A stretch of DNA of 64,000 bases from contig NC_079898.1 in the NCBI RefSeq assembly GCF_024868665.1, forward strand, positions 1,093,646-1,157,645, in the 5' to 3' direction. Numbering within the stretch: the stretch's first letter is position 1; each line of letters starts with the position of its first letter. Positions 50,796 through 61,945 of the stretch are shown piece after piece. The position numbers were made by a program, and so were the translations under genes. The notes below the pieces were generated by a model. The model saw only the letters and a list, made by a program, of their open reading frames with translations. It searched no databases and was not told the origin of the DNA. This DNA is from Triplophysa rosa. Lineage: Eukaryota > Chordata > Actinopteri > Cypriniformes > Nemacheilidae.

Positions 50796-52855
50796 TATAT
50801 ATGGAGCCAGAAATATGACAAAACAATCTGAATTTGAATTTTGTAAATCTGAATTTTAGATAAGTGTAATTGCACAAAATTGAATATTTCTTGACATTCA
50901 ATATAGTTCTGAATTTGATTTTTAATATTTTAATATGAATATTTAATATTAAATGTCTTAAATTGAATATAGAACAATTCAAAACGCAGAAATTCAGATT
51001 AAAATTCAGATTCAAGTTCAAAACGCAGAAATTCAGATTCAAATTCAAAACGCAGAAATTCAGATTCAAATTCAGATTCAAATTCAAATTCAGAAATGGT
51101 TCAGTGGGTAAGGTTAGCTTCCGGGTTCGACAGGGAAGAGTAGAAGATCTTGGAAAAGTCAAACGGAGCGCTTTGGCCACAATGGCCAGTTATTTGTTCT
51201 TATTATCCAATCAAACTCCAAACATGCTGTTTTGGAGAGTGGAACTTCTTACATTGCAATAAAAAGGATTTAAAATTTTCAAATTGCGACCATGCCCACA
51301 AGACTACACGGGTTGATCGTTTGTTGCTGCAGCATAGCCAAGCTCATATCGCTGCAATCTAGGCAGCTGCTCGGGATGTGTGCGCTCACTGCCTGCGTTT
51401 TTGCTTGCTGCCTTCACTGTTTGCGCTCACTCCCAGCGTTTGCTGTTGGTGCTTTTACCCACTGTGTGCTCAGTGCACACTCGCTGCCAGCTGCCCCACT
51501 ATGCGCGCTGGCTTCCAGCGTTTGTGGGTGCATATACATTTAATATATTAGACATGTATACAATTTTTATAAAGAAAGTTTGTGGGTCCTGCAAAATCAA
51601 TGACATACGTGGCACGCTGCAATAGAAGTTATGTATAACATTTAGTGCTTACAATAGAGAGAAAATTAATAAACTATGTAACTATGATAGGAATAAATGC
51701 TCTCTTGTTATCATTATCAAAATGTTTAATCTGTATGAAACAGAAAGTGCATAACCATACAAAAACACGAACATCATTGCTTTACTGATAAAACGGGAAT
51801 ATAACATAGATCGATAGATTTGTTGGTTCAGCAGAACGTCCAGTTGTTGAATGTGTTGTGTAGTGGTCTGGCACAGCAGTTAGGTGTGTGCTCCTTTCCT
51901 GACAAAGACTGGAATCGGCTCTAGTCATAAGAAAAAATCTTTACGCGTGTTGTGTCCAGATTGTTTCAGCTGTGTCCTGCATCAAAGTTATAGCATTTAA
52001 ATACTATTACACACTATTTTTTATTACAAAAGTTATTCTTTCAGTCTGTAGCTTACATAGTTTATTAATTTTCTCTCTATTGTAGCACTAAATGTTATAC
52101 ATAACTTTTATTGCAGCGTGCCACGTATGTCATTGACTTTGCAGGACCCACAAACGTTCTTTATAAAAATTGTATACATGTCTAATATATTAAATGTATA
52201 TGCACACACAAACGCTGGAAGCCAGCGCGCACAGTGGAGCAGCTAGCAGCGAGCGTGCACTAAGCACACTGTGGGTAAAAGCACCAACAGCAAACGCTGG
52301 GAGTGAGCGTAAACAGTGGAGGCAGCAGGCAAAAACGCAGGCAGTGGGCGCACACATCCCGCGCAGCTGCCTAAGATTGCAGCGATATGAGCTTGGCTAT
52401 GCTGCAGCAACAAATGATCAACCTGTGTAGTCTTGTGGGCGTGGTCACAATTTGAAAAATTTAAATCCTTTTTATTGCAATGTAAGAAGTTCCACTCTCC
52501 AAAACAGCATGTTTGGAGTTTGATTGGATAATAAGAACAAATAACTGGCCATTGTGGCGAAAGCGCTCCGTTTGACTTTTCCCAGATCTTCTATTCTTCC
52601 CTGTCGAACCCGGAAGCTAACCATTAAATATTCATATTAAAATATTAAAAATCTAATTCAGAACTATATTGAATGTCAGGAAATATTCAATTTTGTGCAA
52701 TTACACTTATCTAAAATTCAGATTTACAAAATTCAAATTCAGAACTATATTGAATGTCAGGAAATATTCAATTTTGTGCAATTACACTTATCTAAAATTC
52801 AGATTTACAAAATTCAAATTCAGATTGTTTTGTCATATTTCTGGCTCCATATGTA
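50796..52855. repeat. Giant palindrome, 800-bp inverted arms
   Basis: The left arm (50796-51681) and right arm (52053-52855) are reverse complements for almost their whole length, around a ~370-bp loop. Shared landmarks: TATGGAGCCAGAAATATGAC, GGTTAGCTTCCGGGTTCGAC, GCTGCAGCATAGCCAAGCTC, ATAAACTATGTAA. Copies have diverged a little. The left arm alone has expanded 'AAATTCAGATTC/CAAAACGCAGAAATTCAG' repeats (50985-51100); the right arm alone has an 81-bp tandem duplication (52659-52820). It fits a foldback-type transposon. Reading frames inside are shadows. Confidence 0.88.
52659..52820. repeat. 81-bp tandem duplication in palindrome arm
   Basis: Two nearly identical copies of a unit starting CAGAACTATATTGAATGTCAGG and ending in AAATTCAAATT. 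The left arm has only one copy, so it arose after the palindrome formed. Confidence 0.88.
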
Positions 52856-52995
52856 TGGAAGCATTTTGGTTTCTATGAAGCTGAAGGTAAAATGGCCTCG
52901 ACAAGACCCACATATGCAAGTTGGGTCAAGCTAAACTAACATATTTTGGAAACACGACAAACATGATAAACTATATTAAAGTCATAACAGGGCTC

Positions 52996-53201
52996 TGTGG
53001 TGAACCACAAGTAATATTAAAGGAGACATTCACCAAGGTACTGTACCTTTAAGAGAGGGAGGGGTTTTGGTGTTGTTCCGGTTTTGAGACGTGTGTGCTG
53101 ATTTTTGGACTCACTCGCTGTTCGGTGTGAGATATATTAAAGTGGAGAGTAAGCGGACCCGACGCATCTTCCTCTCGTCTCCTCATTTATTGCACTCCAC
53201 A
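52996..53201 (+). repeat. Gypsy 5' LTR
   Basis: 206 bp, TGTGGTGAACCAC... to ...TTGCACTCCACA (TG...CA ends). It differs from the 3' LTR by about seven substitutions and one 2-bp indel, roughly 3-4%. Confidence 0.93.
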
Positions 53202-53202
53202 A

Positions 53203-53222
53203 GTGGTGACCCTGACGCGAGT
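53203..53222 (+). other. Primer-binding site, tRNA-Trp
   Basis: TGGTGACCCTGACGCGAGTT, one base (after AG) downstream of the 5' LTR. It matches the complement of the vertebrate tRNA-Trp 3' end with three differences in the 20 bases. Confidence 0.75.
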
Positions 53223-53850
53223 TGGATACGACTGAATTATGTCACACAATGACGGTAATGAAAATTACTAATGTCGGTGCTACCTGCGCCGCCACCGTCA
53301 AATTACCGGACTTTTGGCAGCACAACCCACGGCCGTGGTTTCAACACATCGAAGCCCAGTTCCAGCTGAGAGGAATAACACAGGAAGTTACAAAATATTT
53401 CCACGTGGTAGCGGCCTTAGATGCCTCGACAACAGCTAGGGCTATGGCGCTGTTAGAGGCTCCTCCGGTTGACGGCAAATACGACGCACTCAAAACGTTT
53501 CTGTTGAATCTCTTTGAGCTGTCGGAGAAGCAGACCACCTGTTGTCTCTGAACGGCCTTGGCGACAGTAAGCCGTCCGAGTTAATGGAGAGGATGATAGC
53601 TGTGGTGGGCGCAGCGGATCCCTTATTCCTTTTCGCCCACATTTTTCTGAGGCAGCTTCCAGTACCCGTGCGCACTGCGCTGGCCAGTTCCCCCTTCCCT
53701 TCCTCCAGAGACTACCAGGCGCTGGCTGTGGAGGCGGACAGGATTTTTCTCGCCAACCGGCAGCAGTTTGTCCATGTGCTGTTGCCCCCCAGCACACGTT
53801 TGCCCCGCTTGGCCTCCCGGAGGACGACCTGGACACCGCAGCTGCCGTGA
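53222..53850 (+). pseudogene. Gypsy gag, frameshifted
   Basis: The first frame (53222-53551) has TVKLPDFWQHNPRPWFQHIE, FQLRGITQEVTKYFHVVAAL, the capsid-type core. The frame changes near 53530 and continues LMERMIAVVGAADPLFLFAH, FLRQLPVPVRTALASSPFPS. A zinc knuckle would follow, but only CxxC-like remnants (near 53900) remain. Confidence 0.85.
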
Positions 53851-53994
53851 CGGCCCGCAGAGAGTGTGAGGACGGGTGGTGTTATTACCATTCCAGGTTT
53901 GGGGCCAAGGCCAAGCAGTGTCAGCCTTGCAGTTTTAGAGCCCAGGGAAAAGCCCGGGCCGGCGCTCATTAACAGCAATGGGCGCTGGCCGTGA

Positions 53995-54402
53995 CTGCAA
54001 GCTATTATTCATCGCTGACACCTTGTCCGGCCGGCGGCTGCTGGTCGATTCTGGGGGCTCAACGCAGCATTCTGCCTGCGACGACTGTGGACACTATGGC
54101 TGGCGGGCATGGCCCTCCTATGGATGCCGCTAACGGCACACCCATTCGTACCTATGGCACGAGGTATGTGGAAGTGTGTTTCGGCGGGTGGCGTTTCGGC
54201 TGGGATTTCGTAATGGCCGCCGTATCTATGTCGCTCCTGGGGGCGGATTTCCTCTGCGCTTACAGACTGTTGGTGGATGTTACAAACTGCCGCCTGATCG
54301 ACGCCCTTTCTTTTGCTTCGTACCCCTGCACGCTTGGAGGGGTGGGGGCGCTTTGTCTGTTGAATACGCTTGCCACCAGGGACCTGTATCAACGCCTGCT
54401 GT
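53995..54402 (+). pseudogene. Gypsy protease, frameshifted
   Basis: LFIADTLSGRRLLVDSG (aspartic protease active site DSG, near 54048) followed, after a one-base shift, by AQRSILPATTVDTMAGG and WDFVMAAVSMSLLGADFL. This is the retroviral-type protease fold region (LLGADFL). It is cut off at about 54402 by the foreign block. Confidence 0.82.
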
Positions 54403-54830
54403 AGGGCTGTAACTAACGATTATTTTGATAATCGATTAGTTGGGCGATTATTTTTTCGATTAATCGGATAAAAATGTAATTACATCTTTTGCTTATAAGT
54501 AAATCAGATATGGGAAAAGTATACACAACTGAACTCATTAGCCTTCTCCCAAAATGTTGTGAATTTTTCCATAATTTACACACCTGGTGAGTTGATTCAT
54601 GTGTGTCATATTAGAAGCAACTGACAATAGTCTCTCCCAAACGTGGGAGCGAGGGGAGGGTCGGCCAAGGAAATAATTTTTTTGTGCCATGAAAAGTGAG
54701 ATATTTGTCATTCAAATGTAGTGAAGTACAGTAAAAAGTAAACAGAAAAAGTAATACTTAAGTACAAATACTCAAGAAGTGTACTTAAGTACAGTTCTCA
54801 AGTAAATGTACTTCGTTACCCACCTCTGAA
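54403..54830. mobile_element. Repeat-end fragment inserted in Gypsy
   Basis: Starts TAGGGCTGTAACTAACGATT ATTTTGATAATCGATTAGTT, a recognisable hAT terminus. Near 54800 there is a separate MITE-like end (TAAATGTACTTCGTTACCCA CC). The opposite end of the hAT is missing. Confidence 0.6.
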
Positions 54831-54954
54831 CTAAATAAACCACCAAATCAGGGTATTTAGCCTATTATGTACTTTGCAAAGTGCAAACGCCACAAATTGG
54901 GTTTTACTAATATAATCTTTAATTTTGTCATTTAAAACACCTCTCCCCTTTAAA

Positions 54955-55612
54955 CTTTAAAACTGCGCAGCTTGAAGAGATGCAGGCAAAACACGTCTGA
55001 CTCTAAAACTGCGCACCTCACACTGCACGGAGAGACGTATGCACCGAGAGACACGTCTGACTTTAAAACAGCACAACTTGTGCCGCACAGAGAGACGCAT
55101 CCACGGAGAGACACGTGTGACTTTAAAACTGCGCACCTCGCGCTGCACTGAGAGACACGTGACTTTAAAACTGCGCACCTCGCGCTGCACTGAGAGACAC
55201 GTGACTTTAAAACTGCGTACCTCGCACAGCACGGAGAGACACGTCTAACTTTAAAACTGCATCACTCGTGCTGCACGGAGAGACACGTGTGACTTTAAAA
55301 CTGCGCACCTCGCGCTGCACGGAGAGACACGTGTGACTTTAAAACTATGCACCTCGCGCTGCACGGAGAGACACGTGTGACTTTAAAACTGCGCACCTCG
55401 CGCTGCACGGAGAGACACGTGTGACTTTAAAACTGCACACCTCGCGCTGCACGGAGAGACAAGTGTGACTTTTAAACTGCGCACCTCGCGCTGCACGAAG
55501 AGACGCATCCACAGAGAACCACATCTGACTTTAAAACTGCGCACCTCGCGTTGCACGAAGAGACGCATCCACGGAGAGACACGTGTGACTTTAAAACTGC
55601 GCAGCTCATGCT
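54955..55612. repeat. 44-bp minisatellite in Gypsy pol region
   Basis: About 14 tandem units around a 44-bp consensus (CTTTAAAACTGCGCACCTCG then CGCTGCACGGAGAGACACGT GTGA). Some are shorter (without GTGA) and some longer with a GCATCCACGGAGAGACAC insertion. Each unit contains AGAGACACGTG and ACTTTAAAACTGC. It abuts integrase sequence without a visible junction. Confidence 0.92.
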
Positions 55613-56387
55613 GCATGGTTTCGGCACACCGTCCGACCTCTCCTCGGACCGAGGTCCGCAGTTCACATCGGAGCTTTGGACTGCGGTTGCCGAGGTCCTG
55701 GGGGTGAAGGTCCACCATACCACAGCCTATAACCCACAGAGCAATGGACTTTGCGAGCAGTTTCATCGTGACATGAAGGCAGCGCTACGGGCCAGCCTTA
55801 CGAGCTGCGACTGGGCTGACCGCCTCCCATGGGTCATGCTTGGCCTTCGCTCCGCCCCCAAAGAAGATCTGCAAGCCTCATCGGCCGAGCTGGTGTTCGG
55901 CCAGCCTCTGCGCGTTCCGGGGGAGTTTCTTCCAGATGTCACGGCCCAGTGCTCGGTGGCCTCTCATCGGGCTGTGTCCCGGGACATTGCCGGTGCTTTT
56001 GTTCCTATTCCCACGTCTCACCATGGTCTCCCCCAGTCATACGTGCCCAAGGATTTACCGTCAGCCAAGTATGTTTTCATCCGCCACGATGGCCATCGTA
56101 CCCCGCTGCGGCCTCCCCCTACGATGGACCCTTCCGCGTCCTGGTGGGAGGGTCTAAGAACTTTGTTGTGGATATGGGGCCTGAGCCCCATGAGGCCTGA
56201 GCGGGTGGCGATAGACCGTCTCAAGCCTGCTCATGTGGATATTAGTAAACCACTTCAGCTGGCCCAGCCTCCTCGGCGAGGGCGCCCCCCTGCAGCAGCC
56301 TGGGCCCCTGCCCTGCCCTTGGCCCTTCGCCCCTCTCCTGTTAAGCGAAGCCGTTATGGCCGCCTGATACGCCCCCCTATACATTGA
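55605..56387 (+). pseudogene. Gypsy integrase, C-terminal two thirds
   Basis: An open frame entered from the minisatellite. It has FGTPSDLSSDRGPQFTSELW (second catalytic D), VHHTTAYNPQSNGLCEQFHR DMK (catalytic glutamate), LPWVMLGLRSAPKEDLQASS AELVFGQPLRVPGEF. The C-terminal part has RVAIDRLKPAHVD, then a proline/arginine-rich tail. The zinc-binding N-terminus and first aspartate are lost. The first residues of this open frame come from minisatellite DNA and are not gene. Confidence 0.88.
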
Positions 56388-56504
56388 CTTTTATAAACAC
56401 TGTAAAAGATGTTCTGTTTTGCAAGTATGAATAGAGACCTATGTTTTTTTTGGGGTACCTGTTCGGTCTGGCCTGTTTTTAGGGGTGAATTCTGGGGGGG
56501 CCTG

Positions 56505-56712
56505 TGTGGCGAACCACAAGTAATATTAAAGGAGACATTCACCAAGGTACTGTACCTTTAAGAGAGGGAGGGGTTTTGGTGTTGTTCCGGTTTTGTGATG
56601 TGTGTGCTGTTTTTTGGACTCACTCGCTGTTCGGTGTGAGATATATTAAAGTGGAGAGTAAGCGGACCTGACGCATCTTCGTCTCTTGTCTCCTCATTTA
56701 TTGCACTCCACA
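56505..56712 (+). repeat. Gypsy 3' LTR
   Basis: 208 bp, TGTGGCGAACC... to ...TTGCACTCCACA, preceded by a G-rich polypurine tract (AATTCTGGGGGGGCC). See the 5' LTR for the divergence. Confidence 0.93.
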
Positions 56713-56716
56713 GCTC

Positions 56717-57786
56717 GACATTAACGCTTGTCGGGGCAAGTGAATGTTTTGTATGGGCGAGTGAGAGAGAATTTTACGTGCCCGAACAGACAAGTAACTT
56801 GAAAAAAAACATGAGAATAATTATGTAGAATAATAAGAATATGTGCATTAGACAGAGCTGCATGTTTGTCATGGTTGTGCTTGTTTGTGTGTAATAATAA
56901 TCAATGCGCAGTCCACGTAACTAGATGCAGAGCGGAATCCTGTTATGTAAATGTTTATCTGGCTGTTCTGCGTGTCTGAGTGAATTATGTGCACAGTATT
57001 TATCTGCGTCTGCACTGTATGAGGATATGAACAAATTAACTTCATTTCCAGAGTTGCTCTGAGAGTTTATTTTACGAGCGTTTTACTGTTTGAGTGAATC
57101 TATTGTATTGTAAAAACACAATAGTATCTAAGAATTTTACCGCAGTTTACTATAGTAAATACTATAGTATACTACAGTAATTTATGTCGACAAATATACC
57201 TCTATTGTATAGTAAAAAAGGAAAAACACACAAATTAGAAAAATTAAAACAAATTTAGGTAGGGTTAAAATGATATGGCCCTAATTTATCCACCTGTATG
57301 TAACATGAATGTCTTTTGTCAGTTACCTGCCTATTCATGTCATGAACTGCACTTGCATCATTTTTTTACTAGTCAACCGACGATTTATACCTGTGCTCCT
57401 ATTGTTTGGCCTGTGCTACCAAACTTCAAACCTCTCTAGCTCCAGTGCTATGTGCAAAAAAAGTCTGCATTAATTTACTGCATTCTGTATGCTACTACAG
57501 GGCTCTGAGGACAGTCACTCTTTTCCTGTTGGTTCTTTGCAATGCTGGCAAATGTAACCTTCCAGTTGACTTGCCAAATCACTTCCATTTGTTTTATTAA
57601 TAAAGGATATTGGAAGTAAAATCGGTCTGGGTAATGACAAATACTTAGATTTTAATAGTCACAAAGCAAGAAAAAGAAAATTTGCATTGGAAAAAAGATG
57701 CATCGAGAATCGTTTTATCATCACATCGCAGCCCTCTGAATCGTAATCGAATCGCATCGTGACGTGACTAGAGATTCCCACCCCTA
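56717..57786. other. Rest of the composite hAT body
   Basis: Includes 56845-57110, similar to 39240-39540, and a 57660-57786 segment of 'ATCGTAATCGAATCGCATCG' type, ending at the hAT terminus CACCCCTA. No gene. Confidence 0.5.
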
Positions 57787-57794
57787 CCGATGGC

Positions 57795-58222
57795 CGTAGA
57801 TTTAAATCAGAGCATCTTCCGTGTCTGGAATGGATGTATTCTTGAGTCTATAAGGTAACAATAGTGTTTCACGGCTGTTTGTTTTGCATCCAAATAGATT
57901 TAATATCTTGAAATGTATTAAATTAACATGACGTACATCATTGTAATGTCTTTATCTGTACAGTTGGATCATTGAATCAGTGTATACTGTACACAGTGAG
58001 TTCGCCAGTATGAACGCACGACTCGCACATGAATGACTCATTTGAACCGATTCATTTAACCTATTGAACTTTTCAGTCACTAACGAATATAAGAGATCAT
58101 TGAATCATTTAAAGTGAACCACAGAGAATGCGAGATGTGAATGAGCTTTGCTCATTTAGAAAGACTGGTTCATTCAGTTGGCTATTGTGGGCTGAAAAGT
58201 TAGTTGAAAATGATAGAAAAGC
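57795..58222. other. Intronic DNA, no gene
   Basis: Presumed ppp4r3b intron sequence between transposons. No conserved frame or splice-flanked exon was seen. Confidence 0.35.
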
Positions 58223-58230
58223 TTTATTTG

Positions 58231-59207
58231 TAGGGATGCACCGAATCTAACATTCTTGGCCGAAGCCGAACATGATGTGAAACACTTGGCCGAAGGCCGA
58301 TTAATACTGAACACCGAATATGGTTTTTGCATTTCTTCTATTTATTAAGCTATTTTTTCACTATTGCACAAACTGAATAGTCAAAATTTGCTTTTAAAAA
58401 TTTCTCTTGCTTTTCAATAAAATACAATACAACTTAATATAAAATTGAGCAAAACAAAATACATTAAAACAAAACATTTAATAGCCTATATTAATTAGGC
58501 CTATAACTGACTGCTAAAAGAATGTCATGTAAGTTACTCTGTACCCCTACAACAAAACAGTTCATTAAAAACTGTCATTCCACATTAGGCCTATAAACTA
58601 AAAATACGAATAAACTAAAACTGTTGGATTATTATAGGCTACGTTGCAAAATGATTTTAAGAAAAAAAAACATCGAACGCAAGCAATTCTGACTGATGCT
58701 GACTGACAACCATATCAGTTCACGTCTCTCCTCCAAACTCCGCCCACAGAAGCTGACTGTTCTCTGGTGCACTCGTGGCCGGGATGCACAGAACATACTT
58801 TGACAAGTTGTTTAGTACAGGGAACTGTGTGCGCGCGACCACTGTATGACGTCAAAGGATGTCGCGAGCGGCGGGGCTACTGTCAGACAGCCCGCTCCCG
58901 TCTGAAGTACACAAGTTACCGACCGGTAAAGACGCTTTCATTCGGAAATTTACTTCCATGCGGCATGTCCCGTGCTGTGTCTTTTTCTGACACCTTAAAA
59001 CACACACTGCCAAAATGTTTGTGGCATTAATAAAGCGCACGTCTCTCTCTCTCTCTCTCTCTGCGCTGGTTGCTAGTTGATCGTTTCTCGAGTCATGTTC
59101 GGTAAAATTTATTCGGCCATTTCACATATTCGGCCGAATACCGAACATGCGTTTTTTGCTATTTTCGGCCGAATATATTCGGTGGCCGAACATTCGGTGC
59201 ATCCCTA
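58231..59207. mobile_element. hAT element, uninterrupted copy
   Basis: 977 bp. Ends TAGGGATGCACCGAATC... and ...ATTCGGTGCATCCCTA (a 16-bp inverted repeat), with perfect target duplication TTTATTTG (58223-58230 and 59208-59215). Repeated 'TTCGGCCGAATA' subterminal motifs. It is the same family as the split element at 7026-11453 and supplies its pre-insertion sequence, including the TTAA at about 58994-58997. No coding sequence. Confidence 0.92.
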
Positions 59208-59692
59208 TTTATTTGATAAAAAAAACATTTCTGTTTGGTTGAATAAAACTTAATAGTTTTATATAACTTCATAATTGTCATTTTCATCTAATTTTATTAG
59301 AACTTTAATATGTCAAAGTCACTTTGGTTAAGCCACTTACATGTGCACTTACAAGGTACATGTGCATGTACAAGATCAGGATGGCACCACCTCCGCCTCA
59401 TTTTGAGCCAGGAAAAACCCTGTATACCAGTAGAAATTCTCCCCAAGATAGGAAATAATCTTCCTGTGATATAAACGATAAATCCTAGTTGATGACGTAT
59501 CTCTAGACCCATTCACAGCTCCTATGCGGAGTGAAAACGGGTATAGCGGAAGGCTTACGTGAAGAGAGAGAAAGAGGAGCTCTAACTCTCCTGAAGGATG
59601 GCACTGTAGATGCATCCCAGTTAATGTTTAGTTTCACTTTTGTTTTATTTCATTCGTTAGTTAAATATTTGTTGATAGTCATAATACATTAA

Positions 59693-60884
59693 AGGGGACA
59701 TTTCATGAAAATCGGACTTTTTCAATGTTTAAGTGCTATAATCGGGTGTCTGGTGCATCTACCAACTCAGAAAACGTGAAAAATGACAATCCAGTAACTT
59801 TGTTTACGTGAGCCTATCTCTGCAAGCCTGTGAGAAAACGAGCCGTTCAGATTTCACTCGCTTTCTGACGTAGGTAGTCGTTCTTATTATAATATTACCG
59901 CCCCCTTTTCTGAAAGTGTCCACCCATGGCGCTGCCGCCATTTTTGTTTTCGCAAGCGACATATGTGAATTAGTTCCGACACCATGGCAAAAGTAAGCAA
60001 AGCATGCTAAGTGTTGTGTTGTTGGCTGCACAGAGCAGCACAGAACAATGTTCCCAGCCTGACAGGACAGCAATGGATTTATTTTGTTTTCAATGGAAAT
60101 CCACCAGACTGAACGAGGCAAAGCTGCAAATAAAGACATTGTAAGTACCGTTATTTTTTAAGTAAGACCTCAGGGACCTGTGGCAACTTAAAAGTAGGTA
60201 AAACGTCATTGTGAAACGTTTGTCTGTTCACTCATAGAAAGCAATGTGTGTGGCTTGTAAACACGCAACAGGATTGTCCTGTGTAACCTTACTTTCACTT
60301 AGAGAACACGCGATGCGTTTGTCTTGAGTTTCTTCACTTATAGAAAGCAGTGTGTATGGTCTGTAAACACAAGATGGGTCTGTCATGGGTACTTTCACTT
60401 ATAGAAAGCAGTGTGTATGGTCTGTAAACACGCGATGGGTCTGTCATGGGTACTTTCACTTATAGAAAGCAGTGTGTATGGTCTGTAAACATGCGACCGG
60501 TTTGTCATGTGTAATTTCGCATGTAGAAAACATGACACCTTGGTTAGGAGTCTGTTCGCTTTTAGAAAACAATGTGTTTGGTGTTTAAAGACGGAAACAG
60601 CGTTTCTCATTCGCTTTATGTGACTCTTCTTTTGTCGATGGAAGCACAGGCTCACAGCCCTGGCTGAGTTTTCTGTAAAAAGGGGGCGGAGACTAGCAGC
60701 TCATTTGCACTTAAAGAGACACACACCAAAACAGCGCGTTTCTCCTCACATGCAAAACTGGGCAATTAGAGCATGGTATAATAAAAGATCTGCGGTGTAT
60801 TTTGAGGTGAAACTTCACAGACACATTCTGTGGACCCTTATGATTTATATTACATTTGTGTAAAAGTAGAAAGAAACCTCTCCT
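59693..60884. mobile_element. TTAA-type element, apparently complete
   Basis: 1192 bp between TTAA (59689-59692 and 60885-60888). Ends AGGGGACATTTCATGAAAAT and the inverse of AGGAGAGGTTTCTTTCTAC, an imperfect inverted repeat of about 13 bp. Contains a 62-bp minisatellite (60219-60600). Non-coding. A diverged copy starts at 45544. Confidence 0.68.
60219..60600. repeat. 62-bp minisatellite
   Basis: About six units around GTCTGTCATGGGTACTTTCA then CTTATAGAAAGCAGTGTGTA TGGTCTGTAAACACGCGATG. The central three units are nearly identical. Confidence 0.88.
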
Positions 60885-61335
60885 TTAAAACACAGCAACA
60901 TTTAGTTTGGCTTTATAAACATTCATTAGATGTTATGTGTGTGTGCGCATTGAGCGCAAGTTGTTTAATATGATGTCTTGCTTGCTTCATACTGCACGCG
61001 TGAGCGTGCCGTGCGCAGCGCACTACTGCCTGTTTCCTTTCAGTACAAAATGCCAGTTTGTATTAGTGTTGTCAAAAATATTGATATTTCGATACGTATC
61101 GATACTGAGAAATCTGAAACGGTTCCAATACGCATGTCCCACGTATCGATACCAGCTGCGCGTTCCCGCTCTCTTTCTCTTTTCCGTCAGTGAGTTAACA
61201 CACACTGCATGTGAACGCATAACAACAGAGCTCCGCATCCTCCCACAGACTCGACTCGTTTGTGGCGTTAAATAGTGTTAATGTTATAAAAGATGGCCAG
61301 TCTCAGTAACACATCAGGCGTGGTGCACGCTCGTT

Positions 61336-61790
61336 ACGCTTCCCATGTTTACCATAGCGCTCTATGTGTGTGCGCTGATCAATAATTTCACCCACTCGTT
61401 TCATTCGCCCTGGTTATATGTTGTTTATGTTAGTACAGAGTCTCCGCAACAGTTCTCATGTTTAATGCACGCGTTTCTGTCTTTATGTGCGCTCATCAAT
61501 GATTTCATCCACTCGTCTCGATCACTCTAGTTAAGTTGATGTTTGAAATGATGCTGGTGCGGGTAAAGTCTCCGCAACAGTTCTCGCGTGTGATACACGT
61601 TTGCACTTCCGTGTTTACCATCACGCTCTATGTGTGTGCGCTGATCAATGATTTCATCCACTCGTTTCATTCGCTCTGGTTAAAAGTTGTTAATGTTAGA
61701 AAGATGTCCAGTGCGGAGTCTCTGCAACACTTCTTGCGTTTAAAGTTTGCGTTTCTGTCTATATGTGCGCTGATAATGATTATAGTATGG
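61336..61790. repeat. Tandem units of about 120-150 bp in the hAT
   Basis: Four diverged units, each with TATGTGTGTGCGCTGATCAA TGATTTCATCCACTCG and GAGTCTCCGCAACAGTTCTC. The spacing of the shared GCGCTGATCAA word is about 119, 148 and 130 bp. Confidence 0.8.
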
Positions 61791-61945
61791 GCCTATGTGA
61801 ATAAAAGCCAATTTAGCCAAATAAAAAAAATTGAATCATAAAAATGTAGGCTATTAACTAACAATGAATGAGCAATAAATTTGATCAAGTATTTATTAAT
61901 CTCTTTTAAATGTTAGTTAAAAAATACAACTATTTATGTAAGCTC

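Larger units (their letters stand above)
52992..56716 (+). mobile_element. Ty3/Gypsy element with tRNA-Trp primer site
   Basis: LTR retrotransposon on the plus strand, with LTRs at 52996-53201 and 56505-56712, and a GCTC duplication on each side (52992-52995, 56713-56716). A primer-binding site for tRNA-Trp follows the 5' LTR. Coding order: gag (53222-53850), protease (about 54000-54400), then a foreign block (54403-55605), then integrase (55605-56387). The reverse transcriptase and RNase H are missing. The gag signature LPDFWQHNPRPWFQHIEAQF and the Trp primer point to the CsRn1/Barthez side of Gypsy. Dead: it has frame changes and lacks pol. Confidence 0.9.
50622..57786. mobile_element. Composite hAT containing palindrome and Gypsy
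   Basis: The ends TGGGGTGCAGGATCAATTCG... and ...CTAGAGATTCCCACCCCTA are inverted relatives. They sit between perfect 8-bp duplications, CCGATGGC at 50614-50621 and 57787-57794. The 7165-bp span contains a large palindrome (50796-52855), a Gypsy element (52996-56712), and about 1.3 kb of other sequence that should be the original hAT body. That body includes repeats shared with 39240-39540. The pairing of the ends is inferred from the exact duplication; the palindrome could also be part of the host element. Confidence 0.72.

Noticed and set aside
51000..51110. Possible coding repeat FKTQKFRFKFRFKFK
   Set aside because: It is the AT-rich tandem expansion in the left palindrome arm, absent from the right arm; no gene.
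54957..55766. Open frames with repeated EVRSFKVT and similar on both strands
   Set aside because: They read the 44-bp minisatellite, which is not a multiple of three per unit, so the frames change identity along the array; not a protein.
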